DNA of 64,000 nucleotides from a virus. The position numbers and the translations under genes were made by a program. The notes beneath the pieces were generated by a model, which searched no databases, had not been told where the DNA came from, and worked only from the letters and a program-made list of their open reading frames with translations. Positions within the stretch are counted from its first letter, which is position 1; the number at the start of each line of letters is the position of its first letter. Below, piece by piece: positions 15,007 to 24,473 of this stretch. The stretch covers positions 1-64,000 of the IMG/VR virus record IMGVR_UViG_3300027741_000025. One strand, given 5' to 3'.

Positions 15007-18000
15007 TTATGGCAAGGATGCTCCACGCCAAGAATTTGAATACCCCCAATTGTTTGTTTTACTAATTGTCGAAGTAGAATAACTTAAATTAAATCCAGTT
15101 GATCCACTGTTAAAACTAGACGGCTGTGCGTACACCACAAAGAAAGGCAAAAAGTCCCCAGGAACTAAATTAATATTTACTGACTGTTCATTAGTAACTC
15201 CGCCTAAGTCATAATTACTCATTGTTGGAGATAAAGCATGAGATCCTAGCCATAGATAACTTCCGCTATCTGCAGATAGGTAAAAAGTATGAGTTTCTGC
15301 AGTTGTTGCCAAAAAATATCCTTGTATCTTAATGACTCCAGCACCCCAATTCATTAGGTTTTGACCAACAACTGTTCCCGAACTATATACAACACTTACT
15401 GTGCTGTGAGTGCCAAAATATTCAATTGTGTCATCCCATTCACTAGCATATATGTAAGCCGTATATCCTGCGTTTAAGCCCCCAGGATCAGGGTATGTTA
15501 TTGGGTATGGTGTATTAGTTGGAGTCGGAGTCGGTGTTGGTGTTGGTGTTGGACAAATTTCTATATTTGAAATAGTGTTGTAAGAAGCCCACATAAACGA
15601 TTTATTTTCACTTGAATAATAATAATATTTATTTGCAACCACAGTTTGAATTTGTGCTCCTAAGGAATCCAAATAAAAACTCATACCATTAGTAAGTGTT
15701 GGGCTTGGAGAATATATGGTTATTTCTCCCCAACCCTCCGATTCTAAAGCGCACGCAGTTTCATTATCAACCCAACCATACTTATTATTCATACCATCTG
15801 ATTCACTATATTTTATTGTATATGAATACGGTGCTAAATCACCAGTAGCTGTTGCTGTTGGTTCAGGTGTAGCTGTTGCTGTTGGTTCAGGTGTAGCTGT
15901 TGCTGTTGGTTCAGGTGTAGCTGTTGCTGTTGGTTCAGGTGTAGCTGTTGCTGTTGGTTCAGGTGTAGCTGTTGCTGTTGGCGTAGGTGTAGCTGTTGCT
16001 GTTGGCGTAGGTGTAGCTGTTGCTGTTGGTGTAGGTGTAGCTGTTGCTGTTGGCGTAGGTGTAGCTGTTGCTGTTGGCGTAGGTGTAGCTGTTGCTGTTG
16101 GCGTAGGTGTTGGTGTTGGTGTTGGTGTAACCACCACAGGTTCTACGAACGAACTAACTGCGTTATACCAAGTATTTGTGTCTGAGCTCACAATTTCGCC
16201 ATCTTTAGCCGAAACTACTTTTCTGTTTCCGCAATTATCAGTAAGTTCAAAGTATCCGGTTCTCTGGATACTTCTACGTTTTCCGGTAACTGGATCGACT
16301 ATTATTGCAGTATCCATATTGCCTTCTCCGTCATAGGCATAATTAGGAATAGTTTCTGGATGATCTGGACTAAGATTTAATTCATATGTCTTTGGACCAC
16401 AGCCACCTAATCCAGCTACTTCCAAGAATTTAGTTGCAATTTCTTTTGCTTCTGCAGCCTCCATTGCAACCCCATTGCCTTTGCCCACACAAAGAAAGAA
16501 GAGTTTTGTCTTGCCCTCAAGCCCAGTGATGCAATGCTCATCACCCCTAGAAGTTGGATCATAAAACTGATCGATTCCATCTCCATTACCATCAACGATT
16601 ATAATGTGGTTTATCGAAGGATCACCAGCACCATAATTAGTTTTGAGATATGCGGTATAAGTGTTGCCCCCTGCGTTAATTGGGAATATTTCTGAAATAT
16701 CTGCACCGTCGCCGTCCGATCCTATATCCCCAGTTATTGAAAACTGTGTGATGTTGATGTTGTTTGCCGCAAGCACGAACATTCCGGGGAACATAGCTGT
16801 GAAGTAACTGCTCCCTTCACCGAAATATCCATCACCGACCATGACGTGGCTGTCGCACACAGGGAGATATCGGTACTCAGGCCACTCAATATCGTCGCTA
16901 CCTGTTTCGTCTGGACCTCTTGATTCATCATAAAAATCGTCCTCTGGTCCTTGATCCCATGCTTGAGTGTGAGTGGAAGGAATGCTACTGTTAGCGTTAA
17001 GCCCACAAATAACTCCGGCTTCGGGACACCCGCAAGCTCCTTCACCACCGCTGACAACATTATTGCCTCCATAGCACTTAATGTAAAGATAAGGAAGCGT
17101 CAGATTGGTATTTAAAAAATTTGCTCCGTCATACATGTCGTCCATGCCGTCGTCTATTCCCATCTGCTTGAAAGCAGGAAGAACGCTCCACTCCTGCAAC
17201 GTGCCATTTGCGTCCAACTTGGCGTATTGAAACCTTGCGGCATGGTTGTAATCAGTGAAACTTCCGGCAACATAAACATTACCATCAGCGTCCAATTTTA
17301 TATCTTGAACTCTTGGACCCCAATTCCATCCATTATAACTGAATCCGAATCCGATATCGAATGTTCTGTCTATCGAAGTAGATGCAGCAGGATAGGTATA
17401 TTCCAATCTTGCTATCCTGCTCTGCCACAACCCGTTTGCATTGTCGAACCAACCACCAACTATTATCTTTCCATCATCTTGAAGAGCTATGGTGTTAACT
17501 CCGCCTTGATGATTGCCATCATCGGGTGTGTCTCCTGTCCAAACATCATCAAAGAAAACAGAAAGGAAATTATTGTCTCTAGTTCCGTCGCTGTTCAAAA
17601 GAGTCAGTCCCTTTCCACAATCTACGCCATTATAGGTGCTGAACCAGTGTCCAACTAAAACTTTATTATCAGGCTGAACCTTGATGGAACTTACTCTGGG
17701 ATTGCCACCGCCGATACTACTACCAAACCCAGACCCTACGCTAAAACTGCCGTCTGTGGTTCCGTCTTCATTCAACTTTATGATCTTGTTCGTGAACTGA
17801 CCGCCGACATATATTCCAAGGGTTCCTCCGGAATAGTCGCCCGTCACCTCTATTGCGTGAACAGCGCCATTCAATGAAACATTTCCCGCAAAGGTTCCAT
17901 CCACAATTCCATTGCTGTCCAAAAGGGCAATTTTGCTACAATTTACGCCGCCATATTGGTTAAAACTTCCACCAATCAAGATTCGGTCATCACTTAGCAC

Positions 18001-19158
18001 CTTGACCACATATATGTTGCTATTTGCACCCGGAACACAATTAAATTCATTAAGAGTTCCGTCCGAGTTCAGCCTGACGATGCGACCCGCCGATGCCTCG
18101 ACATCGAACTGATTGACTTGGTCAAAATGCCCGACCACAATCAATCTCTCATCTGACTGTTGAGCGACATCACGAACGTATCCGTTATCACCACCGCTGA
18201 AAACAGGAGGCATAAAACTTTCATCTTCTGTTCCGTCCTCGTTTATTCTTCTTATGTTGCGAGATTGGTCGTTTAACCCACTCACACCTCCGACCACAAT
18301 CTTTCCATCAGCCTGTATGAGCACAACATCGCCAAGACCAAGCTGATCAAAGTTGGGATCTATTCCATCTCCACTACCGCCATCTATATCGGCATCGTCT
18401 GAAAACAGAAACAGACCCTTAACAAGGTCAGTGACCTGGGAGTAACCCGTCTTGAGATTGCTTAGTTGCCCATTCAACTCTTCGTCGTCCGAGGCACCAT
18501 TTGCTTCGTAAATGTTGATCATTACGCCCTTGAAGTAAGCCGTGCCTCCATCATAGTCAGCATCAAATCCAATTCGGTAAGGACCGCCATCCATCAACTT
18601 CTCGTGCAACACAATTGTGTCAAGAACAGTTCCTAAGGTGTCCTCGCCTTCATAGGTGACGGCAGTAACGGTTCTGGCGGCTGGGTTATATGTGACCTTG
18701 AAGGTGTAGACGCCATTTTCTAGAACATCGGAGCCTCTTCTGTCTGAGTTCCATAAACCATAATACTCACCAGAATTGTTTACAAACTTGTTCGTGCCGT
18801 AAATGTATGGAGTTGGGCAATTAACAGAAAACGCTATTCTTGAAGGATCTGGATTCCAATTCCAATTTGGTAATTGTCCATCATTATAAAAACATATACC
18901 TTGGTCTGTGCAATCATCATTGTGATCTACTGTAAAAATAACTTCACAAACTTGATGCCCACTGATATTAAAATTAGTTCTTACGCTATATCCTGTGATC
19001 GGAGTGCTGCCGAACGGACCATCCTGACTAGAATTTCCAATAAAATACATACCATCAGGACCAAAGCCAAAGTCAGTGTTTAAGGTTTTCCCGGTTTGAT
19101 TACCATATTCGGCTAGCCAAGATGGTATTGAAGTAAGGTCGCTGGTATATGTTTTCAT
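15007..19158 (-). CDS. Giant modular adhesin: lectin-like, delta-60 propeller, PT linker, PA14/GLEYA-like
   Basis: 1383 aa. Residues 1-225 look like a concanavalin-type lectin sandwich. Residues 265-660 carry about six or seven delta-60 (DUF5122) repeats with the signature D-G-K-I-x-V-G-G and R-L-N-x-D-G-T-x-D-x-S-F, predicted to form a propeller. A further Asp/Gly/Cys-rich domain (660-1020) is followed by about 90 residues of Pro-Thr-Ala repeats (about 1015-1105). A Cys-bearing domain and a P-T-P-T-P spacer come next. The end (about 1235-1383) is PA14/GLEYA-like: [24 protein letters not shown]. These domains bind sugars or surfaces, so host or mucus/matrix attachment is the likely job. Confidence 0.7.
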   Translation of the reverse strand: MKTYTSDLTSIPSWLAEYGNQTGKTLNTDFGFGPDGMYFIGNSSQDGPFGSTPITGYSVRTNFNISGHQVCEVIFTVDHNDDCTDQGICFYNDGQLPNWNWNPDPSRIAFSVNCPTPYIYGTNKFVNNSGEYYGLWNSDRRGSDVLENGVYTFKVTYNPAARTVTAVTYEGEDTLGTVLDTIVLHEKLMDGGPYRIGFDADYDGGTAYFKGVMINIYEANGASDDEELNGQLSNLKTGYSQVTDLVKGLFLFSDDADIDGGSGDGIDPNFDQLGLGDVVLIQADGKIVVGGVSGLNDQSRNIRRINEDGTEDESFMPPVFSGGDNGYVRDVAQQSDERLIVVGHFDQVNQFDVEASAGRIVRLNSDGTLNEFNCVPGANSNIYVVKVLSDDRILIGGSFNQYGGVNCSKIALLDSNGIVDGTFAGNVSLNGAVHAIEVTGDYSGGTLGIYVGGQFTNKIIKLNEDGTTDGSFSVGSGFGSSIGGGNPRVSSIKVQPDNKVLVGHWFSTYNGVDCGKGLTLLNSDGTRDNNFLSVFFDDVWTGDTPDDGNHQGGVNTIALQDDGKIIVGGWFDNANGLWQSRIARLEYTYPAASTSIDRTFDIGFGFSYNGWNWGPRVQDIKLDADGNVYVAGSFTDYNHAARFQYAKLDANGTLQEWSVLPAFKQMGIDDGMDDMYDGANFLNTNLTLPYLYIKCYGGNNVVSGGEGACGCPEAGVICGLNANSSIPSTHTQAWDQGPEDDFYDESRGPDETGSDDIEWPEYRYLPVCDSHVMVGDGYFGEGSSYFTAMFPGMFVLAANNINITQFSITGDIGSDGDGADISEIFPINAGGNTYTAYLKTNYGAGDPSINHIIIVDGNGDGIDQFYDPTSRGDEHCITGLEGKTKLFFLCVGKGNGVAMEAAEAKEIATKFLEVAGLGGCGPKTYELNLSPDHPETIPNYAYDGEGNMDTAIIVDPVTGKRRSIQRTGYFELTDNCGNRKVVSAKDGEIVSSDTNTWYNAVSSFVEPVVVTPTPTPTPTPTATATPTPTATATPTPTATATPTPTATATPTPTATATPTPTATATPEPTATATPEPTATATPEPTATATPEPTATATPEPTATATGDLAPYSYTIKYSESDGMNNKYGWVDNETACALESEGWGEITIYSPSPTLTNGMSFYLDSLGAQIQTVVANKYYYYSSENKSFMWASYNTISNIEICPTPTPTPTPTPTNTPYPITYPDPGGLNAGYTAYIYASEWDDTIEYFGTHSTVSVVYSSGTVVGQNLMNWGAGVIKIQGYFLATTAETHTFYLSADSGSYLWLGSHALSPTMSNYDLGGVTNEQSVNINLVPGDFLPFFVVYAQPSSFNSGSTGFNLSYSTSTISKTNNWGYSNSWRGASLP
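15844..16125 (-). repeat. 24-bp tandem repeat encoding PE/TPTATAT linker
   Basis: About eleven 24-bp units (variants with P-E-P and P-T-P) forming the central linker of the adhesin at 15007-19158; all in frame. Confidence 0.85.
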
Positions 19159-19206
19159 ATAATTTCCTTTTTAATGATTTATAAAGGTATATATGAAAAC
19201 TACAAA

Positions 19207-19782
19207 TTATTTAACAATTAGACTTTTGATTTTATATCTATACTTTTCATAGAAGCTTTCGGCTTCGCTCATTATGTTTCTATCTATATAAATTTCTTTT
19301 TTATCTTGTGTGTTATTTTTTATCTTTATTTTATCTTTTATTCCAATCATTTGATGAATTTTATTGTAAGTTTCATTGTTTTGTAAATCTTCATCAAAAA
19401 ACACAAGGCAGTCGCCTGATTTTTTGATCATCTCATATATTCTTCTAACTCTAAAGCAGTAATAATTACAAGCAGTTCTTTCATCATAAATCTTATTATG
19501 AACTATGCTATCTAAAGATTTTTTTGGATCACCAACAACATAAACAAAGTTCAGATATTTAAATAATTCTTTGCAAGAAAACTCATGATTATAGAGAATG
19601 TGATCAAAATAAACCTTGGGTCTTTTTCTATATTCTGTGTTTGGTCTTTTAAAAGATAGACAATCTAAGTTGGAATATAAATTAAAATTTAACCTCTGAA
19701 GCCTAACACCAGAGTCCAAATTTTGAACTAATCTGTCACTTCCTGATTCTAAGTGACTTACAATTAAAAGAATTTTATTCAT
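19207..19782 (-). CDS. Sulfotransferase-like protein, degenerate
   Basis: 191 aa. F-V-Y-V-V-G-D-P-K-K-S-L-D-S-I near residue 85 resembles the 3'-phosphate-binding R-D-P-x-x-x-x-x-S motif of sulfotransferases, with Gly in place of Arg. L-V-F-F-D-E-D-L-Q-N near 125 resembles the later Y-E-D-L-x-x-N motif. The N-terminal strand (I-L-L-I-V-S-H-L-E-S-G-S-D-R-L) sits where the PAPS loop would be but lacks a clean P-loop. It might modify a virion or cell-surface glycan; activity is uncertain. Start overlaps the stop of the 31-codon frame upstream. Confidence 0.4.
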   Translation of the reverse strand: MNKILLIVSHLESGSDRLVQNLDSGVRLQRLNFNLYSNLDCLSFKRPNTEYRKRPKVYFDHILYNHEFSCKELFKYLNFVYVVGDPKKSLDSIVHNKIYDERTACNYYCFRVRRIYEMIKKSGDCLVFFDEDLQNNETYNKIHQMIGIKDKIKIKNNTQDKKEIYIDRNIMSEAESFYEKYRYKIKSLIVK

Positions 19783-19874
19783 TTTAATTCAACTGTTAAA
19801 TTACAAACAACTTCTTTTTTCTCTTCTGCGGAAGTTTCAATAGAAATTCCAGGTATTCCTTCGATTTTTAGCAT
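19779..19874 (-). CDS. 31-residue small protein coupled to 19207-19782
   Basis: Reads M-L-K-I-E-G-I-P-G-I-S-I-E-T-S-A-E-E-K-K-E to V-E-L-K. AGAGAGG lies seven bases upstream of the ATG at 19874, and the stop overlaps the next ATG as ATGA. It may be a true micro-protein or a translational-coupling leader. Composition suggests a two-strand, one-helix peptide. Confidence 0.5.
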   Translation of the reverse strand: MLKIEGIPGISIETSAEEKKEVVCNLTVELK

Positions 19875-19896
19875 AAATTACCTCTCTTTAGGAGAG

Positions 19897-20550
19897 TTAA
19901 TAATAATAAAGTTTATACTTAAAGCTTGGTCCACCTCGGCGGCTTTTGTGATAGACTTGCATAACAGCACACCATAGAATTAATTCTTTTACTTTGTGTT
20001 TTCTTGCTAAAGACACGAGATCATCTTCCTTAAATCCTTTCTCCCTCTCCGCCAGTAACCAAGAAGTTATTTTTTCAACACTTTCTTCTTCCGAGCTAGA
20101 CAGATGATTTAGCATATAATTACCCAAAAAAAATGCCTCATCGCGATCGTCGCCTTTTGATTCACTTGTGTCAGCCATTGTTTTAAGAATAGAGTCAAAA
20201 GAATGTCCTTTTTCAAGCTCTCCTCTTGCCCAATTTACCAAATTCTTTTCTCTTGATAGTCGATTTAGGTAGCGTGCATTATTATTAATAATGTGATCAG
20301 GTATTTTATGATCTTTTGCTATTTTATTTATTGAATCTATCGAATGTCCTTTTTCAAACTCTCCTCTTGCCCATTTATTATATTCCTCGACTTTTTTATA
20401 ATAGATGTCAGCCTCTTCTTTTGATTTCCAATGCTTTCCGTAGATGTCGCGAACGGAGTCTGGTTCTCCGCCTGGCTCGTGGGACCAGGGCAAGGGCTCT
20501 TCATCTTCGTGTTCTTCATTTTCTCTTAAAAACTTTTTAAAAGTTCTCAT
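19897..20550 (-). CDS. Capsid-targeted protein with WARGE-EKGHS helical repeats
   Basis: 217 aa. Leader MRTFKKFLRENEE with possible L-R-E site, then an acidic Pro-rich stretch. Residues about 55-200 contain three related helical units: W-A-R-G-E-F-E-K-G-H-S-I-D-S-I, W-A-R-G-E-L-E-K-G-H-S-F-D-S-I, and a diverged W-L-L-A-E-R-E-K-G-F-K-E-D-D-L. Each is followed by a helix-turn with K-D-H-K-I or R-K-H-K-V, which recalls helix-turn-helix repeats. The C-terminus is basic. Possibly a DNA- or protein-binding packaged protein. Start overlaps the stop of 20547-21131 as ATGA. Confidence 0.55.
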   Translation of the reverse strand: MRTFKKFLRENEEHEDEEPLPWSHEPGGEPDSVRDIYGKHWKSKEEADIYYKKVEEYNKWARGEFEKGHSIDSINKIAKDHKIPDHIINNNARYLNRLSREKNLVNWARGELEKGHSFDSILKTMADTSESKGDDRDEAFFLGNYMLNHLSSSEEESVEKITSWLLAEREKGFKEDDLVSLARKHKVKELILWCAVMQVYHKSRRGGPSFKYKLYYY

Positions 20551-21131
20551 GTTGTTGGAGGAGGTGATGGTCCACCAGAAGGAGTTCCACCAGAAGGAGT
20601 TCCACCAGAAGGAGTTCCACCAGAAGGAGTTCCACCAGAAGGAGTTCCAGCACCTCTTTGAGAGAATGTTGGTTGAGTATTTGCCGCAGGCTGCATTCTT
20701 GGAATCATTTCTTTTTGCTTTTCAAGAGTAGCCAATATTCTTTTCATGTAGAAGGCTAAATTAGTTTTTCCATCTGTCATTGTCATATTTTTAGTCTGAT
20801 CATTCTTTTCTAATGTATCGATTAATGCTTTCAAAGAATTAACAGCAGAATCAAATTTAGATCCAGGACCCATTACTGTGTCCTTTGCTTGAGCCCAGCC
20901 CCCCTTGACGCCTCCGCCGCTGATAACATTTTGTCCGAATTGCTTGATCCCAGAACCAATATTTTTTATTGTATCTAAAAATCCTTCTTGTAACTCAATA
21001 TCTGGATCTTTCGAAACATAATCTAATATGAATGTTTGTGGATCTATGTCCATTTCAACCATAAGATCGGCTGCTCTGACAATAGAGTTCTCAAGATTCT
21101 TGTGATCAACAAATTCATAAAAAGTTTTCAT
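20547..21131 (-). CDS. Putative internal head protein with C-terminal GGTPS repeats
   Basis: 194 aa. It begins MKTFYEFVDHKN, close to the T4 leader MKTYQEFIAE. Helical part with V-S-K-D-P-D-I-E-L-Q-E-G near residue 45 (L-Q-E|G is a plausible cleavage site), then F-L-D-T-I-K-N-I-G-S-G-I-K-Q-F-G. A Gln/Pro region precedes five G-G-T-P-S units and a Pro-rich end. It shares layout with 3395-4339. Role in the head is inferred from the leader. Confidence 0.6.
   Translation of the reverse strand: MKTFYEFVDHKNLENSIVRAADLMVEMDIDPQTFILDYVSKDPDIELQEGFLDTIKNIGSGIKQFGQNVISGGGVKGGWAQAKDTVMGPGSKFDSAVNSLKALIDTLEKNDQTKNMTMTDGKTNLAFYMKRILATLEKQKEMIPRMQPAANTQPTFSQRGAGTPSGGTPSGGTPSGGTPSGGTPSGGPSPPPTT
20567..20645 (-). 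repeat. 15-bp tandem repeat encoding GGTPS
   Basis: Five essentially perfect 15-bp units, in frame, near the 3' end of the gene at 20547-21131. Perfect identity suggests recent expansion. Confidence 0.9.
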
Positions 21132-21220
21132 TGTTTTTCCTTGTTATCGAGTTGCTAAATTATATATACACAATAAAAAAAAATTTTCTAATATATAATA
21201 GGCTTTACAAAAGGAAAAAC

Positions 21221-22294
21221 ATGAGAAGAAAACTTTTAATTTTAACGTCTTTTTTGCTTTCATTGATTAATTCTGGGCTAATTTACACAAAATTTGTTGT
21301 TATCGATAAACAACCACAGAAAATCGAAGAAAAAAAGTTTAATTCTCTTGAAGAAGCTGTAGAAGCCGTGAGCGAACAAGATTTGAAGCAATATGTTGAA
21401 AAATTATCTGATAAAGATCTTGAAGGCAGAATGAGCGGCAAATCTGGTAATAAAAAAGCCGCAGATTACATTGATTCTGTGTTGGATGAGAATGGAATAT
21501 CTCATGTAAGACAAAGATTTGGTATTAAAAAAGCAGTCAACATTGGTCCAAACAAAGAAGAAGGAGATGCATTCACAGAAAATATAATTGCTTATATTAT
21601 ATCGGACACTAATAAAGACGACATAATAGTTTTAGGAGCACATTTTGATCATATAGGCTACGGACCTGCATATAGTAGGGATAAGACTGCAATTCATCCT
21701 GGTGCTGATGATAATGCCAGCGGTGTGAGTGTTCTTTTGGAATTAGCCAAGATTCTGAAGACTATGAAATTAAATAAAACAGTTTGCTTTCAGTTTTATT
21801 CAGGTGAAGAAATGGGTTTATTGGGAAGCAAGTATTATTGCAATAACCCTATTCTGCCACTAGACGGTCCAGACATTAAAAAGCATTTGGCAATGATAAA
21901 TTTTGATATGGTGGGATATTTAGATGAAAAATATATCAGAAAAGCCAATATGTTTGAAAGCTCGGTTGATCTTAGAGAATATGTTTATAGTTTAAATGAA
22001 AAATATAATTTCGCAAAAAAGATTAGCGGATTCGGACCAGGTTCAAGCGACCACTCAAGTTTTTATAATAAAAAAATACCAATAGCTTTTATTCATACAG
22101 GAGTTCATCCATATTATCACACATCAAGAGATACTCCTGAAAAACTAAACTACAAGGGTATGGTTGAAATAACAAAATTCGCTCTTGAACTTATAAACAA
22201 AATTGATTACAATAATAATCCTAAATTCACAATAGTTGACTTCAAGCCTTTTGAAGCCAGCTACGATCACGAACAAATAAAATTCGGAGAATAA
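21221..22294 (+). CDS. M28-family metallopeptidase with N-terminal signal or anchor
   Basis: 357 aa from the ATG at 21221 (AAAGGAAAA upstream); an ATG at 21131 would precede the signal and is unlikely. Residues 1-25 are a signal peptide or anchor (MRRKLLILTSFLLSL). The di-zinc peptidase motifs follow in order: G-A-H-F-D-H near 138, D-D-N-A-S-G near 164, G-E-E-M-G-L near 194, F-D-M-V-G-Y near 228 and V-H-P-Y-Y-H-T near 295. All five metal ligands and the catalytic Glu are present, so it should be an active aminopeptidase outside the cytoplasm. Next gene starts 3 bases later. Confidence 0.9.
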   Translation: MRRKLLILTSFLLSLINSGLIYTKFVVIDKQPQKIEEKKFNSLEEAVEAVSEQDLKQYVEKLSDKDLEGRMSGKSGNKKAADYIDSVLDENGISHVRQRFGIKKAVNIGPNKEEGDAFTENIIAYIISDTNKDDIIVLGAHFDHIGYGPAYSRDKTAIHPGADDNASGVSVLLELAKILKTMKLNKTVCFQFYSGEEMGLLGSKYYCNNPILPLDGPDIKKHLAMINFDMVGYLDEKYIRKANMFESSVDLREYVYSLNEKYNFAKKISGFGPGSSDHSSFYNKKIPIAFIHTGVHPYYHTSRDTPEKLNYKGMVEITKFALELINKIDYNNNPKFTIVDFKPFEASYDHEQIKFGE

Positions 22295-22296
22295 TA

Positions 22297-22719
22297 GTGA
22301 CTAAACAAGAGCTTATCAATCTTTTAAACAATGATCTTAAAAATGAATGGAAGCATCATAATTTTTATCTTCATAACGCAAGCACACTCACAGGCTTGCT
22401 TTCAATAGAATATAAAGAGTTTCTATTAAAGCAGGCTGAAAGTGAAATGCATCATGTGACTCAGTGGTCAGACATGATAAAAGGCTTGGGCGGCATTCCT
22501 ACAAAAGTGTGCAACGAGTTTCCAACATTGTCTTCTCTTGGAGAGATTCTTAACTACGCTCTATCTATGGAAGAAGAAGTGTTGGCTAATTATGTCAAAA
22601 GAATAGATGATGCCGAACAACTGGGCGGGGTAGACGGATATTGGGTCACTATATTTCTTGAAAATCAAATACAAGACAGCAGACAAGATAGAGACGAAAT
22701 ACTTAAATTTTTAAGTTAA
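22297..22719 (+). CDS. Ferritin-like (bacterioferritin/Dps-type) protein
   Basis: 140 aa with a GTG start at 22297 preceded by CGGAGA. A four-helix-bundle pattern: N-E17-W-K-H-H in helix 1, E50-M-H-H53 (E-x-x-H) in helix 2, S-M-E-E-E-V near 90 in helix 3, and F-L-E-N-Q-I-Q-D-S-R-Q-D near 118 in helix 4. The helix-4 His usual for the second iron is missing, so the di-iron site may be altered. Co-transcribed with the M28 peptidase gene. It could store iron or protect against oxidative damage during infection. Confidence 0.65.
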   Translation: MTKQELINLLNNDLKNEWKHHNFYLHNASTLTGLLSIEYKEFLLKQAESEMHHVTQWSDMIKGLGGIPTKVCNEFPTLSSLGEILNYALSMEEEVLANYVKRIDDAEQLGGVDGYWVTIFLENQIQDSRQDRDEILKFLS

Positions 22720-22728
22720 TGTGGTTGC

Positions 22729-23649
22729 CTATGGTGTTGGTGTAGAACAAGGTTGCGTATTACAACTTCTGCTTTCAGATAGCGCAGGACAAGCACTGCC
22801 TCCATTTGCAGGAGCCACCAATACAGAGCGTCTGTGTGTTTGTGTGCCACCATCACAAGTTTGACTACACGCACTCCAAGCACCCCAAGCGCTGACCACA
22901 CAGTCTACTGGTAGTTGTGTAGGTGGCGTTGGTGTTGGCGTAGGAGTAGGAGTGGAAGTAGGAGTTGGTGTGGGTAATGTGTTTTGATCAACAAACCCGA
23001 AACAAACTGTGCAGTAATTTTCACTCACAGTATAATTAAATGTCACACTACTTACCATTCCGTCTATTCTAATGATATTAAATCCTTCTGCGCCTGTAAA
23101 CTGATCATATTGAGTAGAATTTGTTGGATTTTGATATGTTGTATCTATACTCCAAATTGGAGTAAATGGCGTTGAAACCTGAACAGGAACAGCAAGTCCT
23201 GGTTGACCAACACTAGCGAATGCAACCAAAGCATCTGTGACAGGACTACTGAAAGTAGCAGTAAATATACCAGATTGGGTATTTTTTATTTGAGTCCCAT
23301 TAAACGGCACACCATACTCTGCAGGAAAGGAATTCGCAGCATACATTCCAGTAAGCTCTCCCATTCCACCACCGCTTTGGGTAATCGCAACAGTAATATC
23401 GTTTTGACCGATTCCAGATGCTGTGTTTGATGTAACAGAATTAATAGTCATCCACTGAAATCCCGAACTACCAAAAACTTGTGGCGTGGGCGTTGGCGTG
23501 GGCGTGGGATTTGGGGTTGGAGTTGGCGTCAAATTAGAACCAAAATACAATATTTGATTTGTAATTTTATACAAAGGCTTTTTCCAAAACCTACGTACAA
23601 CACCCTTGGTTAAATCATAGTGTCCATGAGATTTAAAATATTTTTTCAT
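22729..23649 (-). CDS. PT-linked adhesin with C-terminal thrombospondin type 1 domain
   Basis: 306 aa. A basic N-terminus (MKKYFKSHGHYDLTKGVVRR) of about 40 residues is followed by a P-T-P-T-P-N linker (41-57). A beta-rich domain follows (60-225), then a second P-T-P-T-P-S linker, then W-G-A-W-S-A-C-S-Q-T-C-D-G-G-T-Q. That is the W-x-x-W-x-x-C-S-x-x-C-G-G hallmark of TSP1 repeats; it is followed by R-R-S and three further Cys (A-C-P, R-S-C-N, Q-P-C). It ends S-T-P-T-P. TSP1 binds glycans and matrix proteins, so attachment is the likely role. Confidence 0.7.
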   Translation of the reverse strand: MKKYFKSHGHYDLTKGVVRRFWKKPLYKITNQILYFGSNLTPTPTPNPTPTPTPTPQVFGSSGFQWMTINSVTSNTASGIGQNDITVAITQSGGGMGELTGMYAANSFPAEYGVPFNGTQIKNTQSGIFTATFSSPVTDALVAFASVGQPGLAVPVQVSTPFTPIWSIDTTYQNPTNSTQYDQFTGAEGFNIIRIDGMVSSVTFNYTVSENYCTVCFGFVDQNTLPTPTPTSTPTPTPTPTPPTQLPVDCVVSAWGAWSACSQTCDGGTQTHRRSVLVAPANGGSACPALSESRSCNTQPCSTPTP

Positions 23650-23651
23650 AA

Positions 23652-24464
23652 CTATGGTGTTACGAAATCACCATTTGCCAACACATATGGTATTTCTGTA
23701 ACCTTTGAGGGATTAGTATTGCTACCACTATATGTGTAGTTTATTTTTCGAGCAAAGTCGCCTTCCACCGCTCCAGCAGGATATTCGATTATTTGAGTTA
23801 TCCTATCACTACCATCTACTGTTATTTTTTGAAAAGTAAATAAGCCAGATCTTCCCTTAAGAAGCTCATAATCATCTTTTGAAGGTATTGTGAATCCAGC
23901 AGCCTCAATTACATCCTGATCTAAGGAATCAGAGGTGTCCAGCTTGATTAACATCCCGAGGCTATCTGGATAAGTTAATCTATTTTCTATTGTGTGTCTT
24001 TCAAAATAACTTGGAAGATCTGCAACACTTGCATATTTGTTGAATTTTAATAAAGATTCGGCGCCTGTATTGCTAAAATAAATCTTTATATCCTGACGCT
24101 TTAGATTATTCTTGGATACAACAATTGTGTCTGCATTATTTAATTTGGTAACAGAAGCAACAAGTAGTTCTGAAAAAACTGGGTTTGCATTTAATGCGGA
24201 TGCTATTTCCGAAGCTCTTGTTTGTGAGGCAGTTGCTCCAGCTATGTTTATTTGAATTGAGCTCCATATTTTAAAATCTCTATCCCAAGAATAATTTAGA
24301 GTCAAAGTATTCAAAGATGAAAGATCGTACGGACCAGAGTTCCAAGCTATTTGTTTTGTTTGAGCATTTTTATTTGCTGGTATCTTGTAAGTGATAGATG
24401 CTTGTCTATCACCTAAAACTAAATAGCCTTGAAATTCTTGATCAAATAAATTTTGAAAAAACAT
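23652..24464 (-). CDS. Putative virion structural protein
   Basis: 270 aa, beta-rich with Thr/Ser/Asn. N-terminus M-F-F-Q-N-L-F-D-Q-E-F-Q-G-Y-L-V-L-G; contains R-A-S-E-I-A-S-A-L-N-A-N and ends in I-P-Y-V-L-A-N-G-D. It lies 2 bases upstream of the TSP1 adhesin and is likely a base or partner for it. No family recognised. Confidence 0.5.
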   Translation of the reverse strand: MFFQNLFDQEFQGYLVLGDRQASITYKIPANKNAQTKQIAWNSGPYDLSSLNTLTLNYSWDRDFKIWSSIQINIAGATASQTRASEIASALNANPVFSELLVASVTKLNNADTIVVSKNNLKRQDIKIYFSNTGAESLLKFNKYASVADLPSYFERHTIENRLTYPDSLGMLIKLDTSDSLDQDVIEAAGFTIPSKDDYELLKGRSGLFTFQKITVDGSDRITQIIEYPAGAVEGDFARKINYTYSGSNTNPSKVTEIPYVLANGDFVTP

Positions 24465-24473
24465 TTTTAATCC

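Noticed and set aside
15716-16336. Plus-strand open frame of Val-Ala-Val-Gly repeats, also at 47889-48629, 50279-50590 and 13877-14200
   Set aside because: These are antisense readings of the Pro-Thr repeats; no ribosome site, and the minus-strand frames have clear flanking domains.
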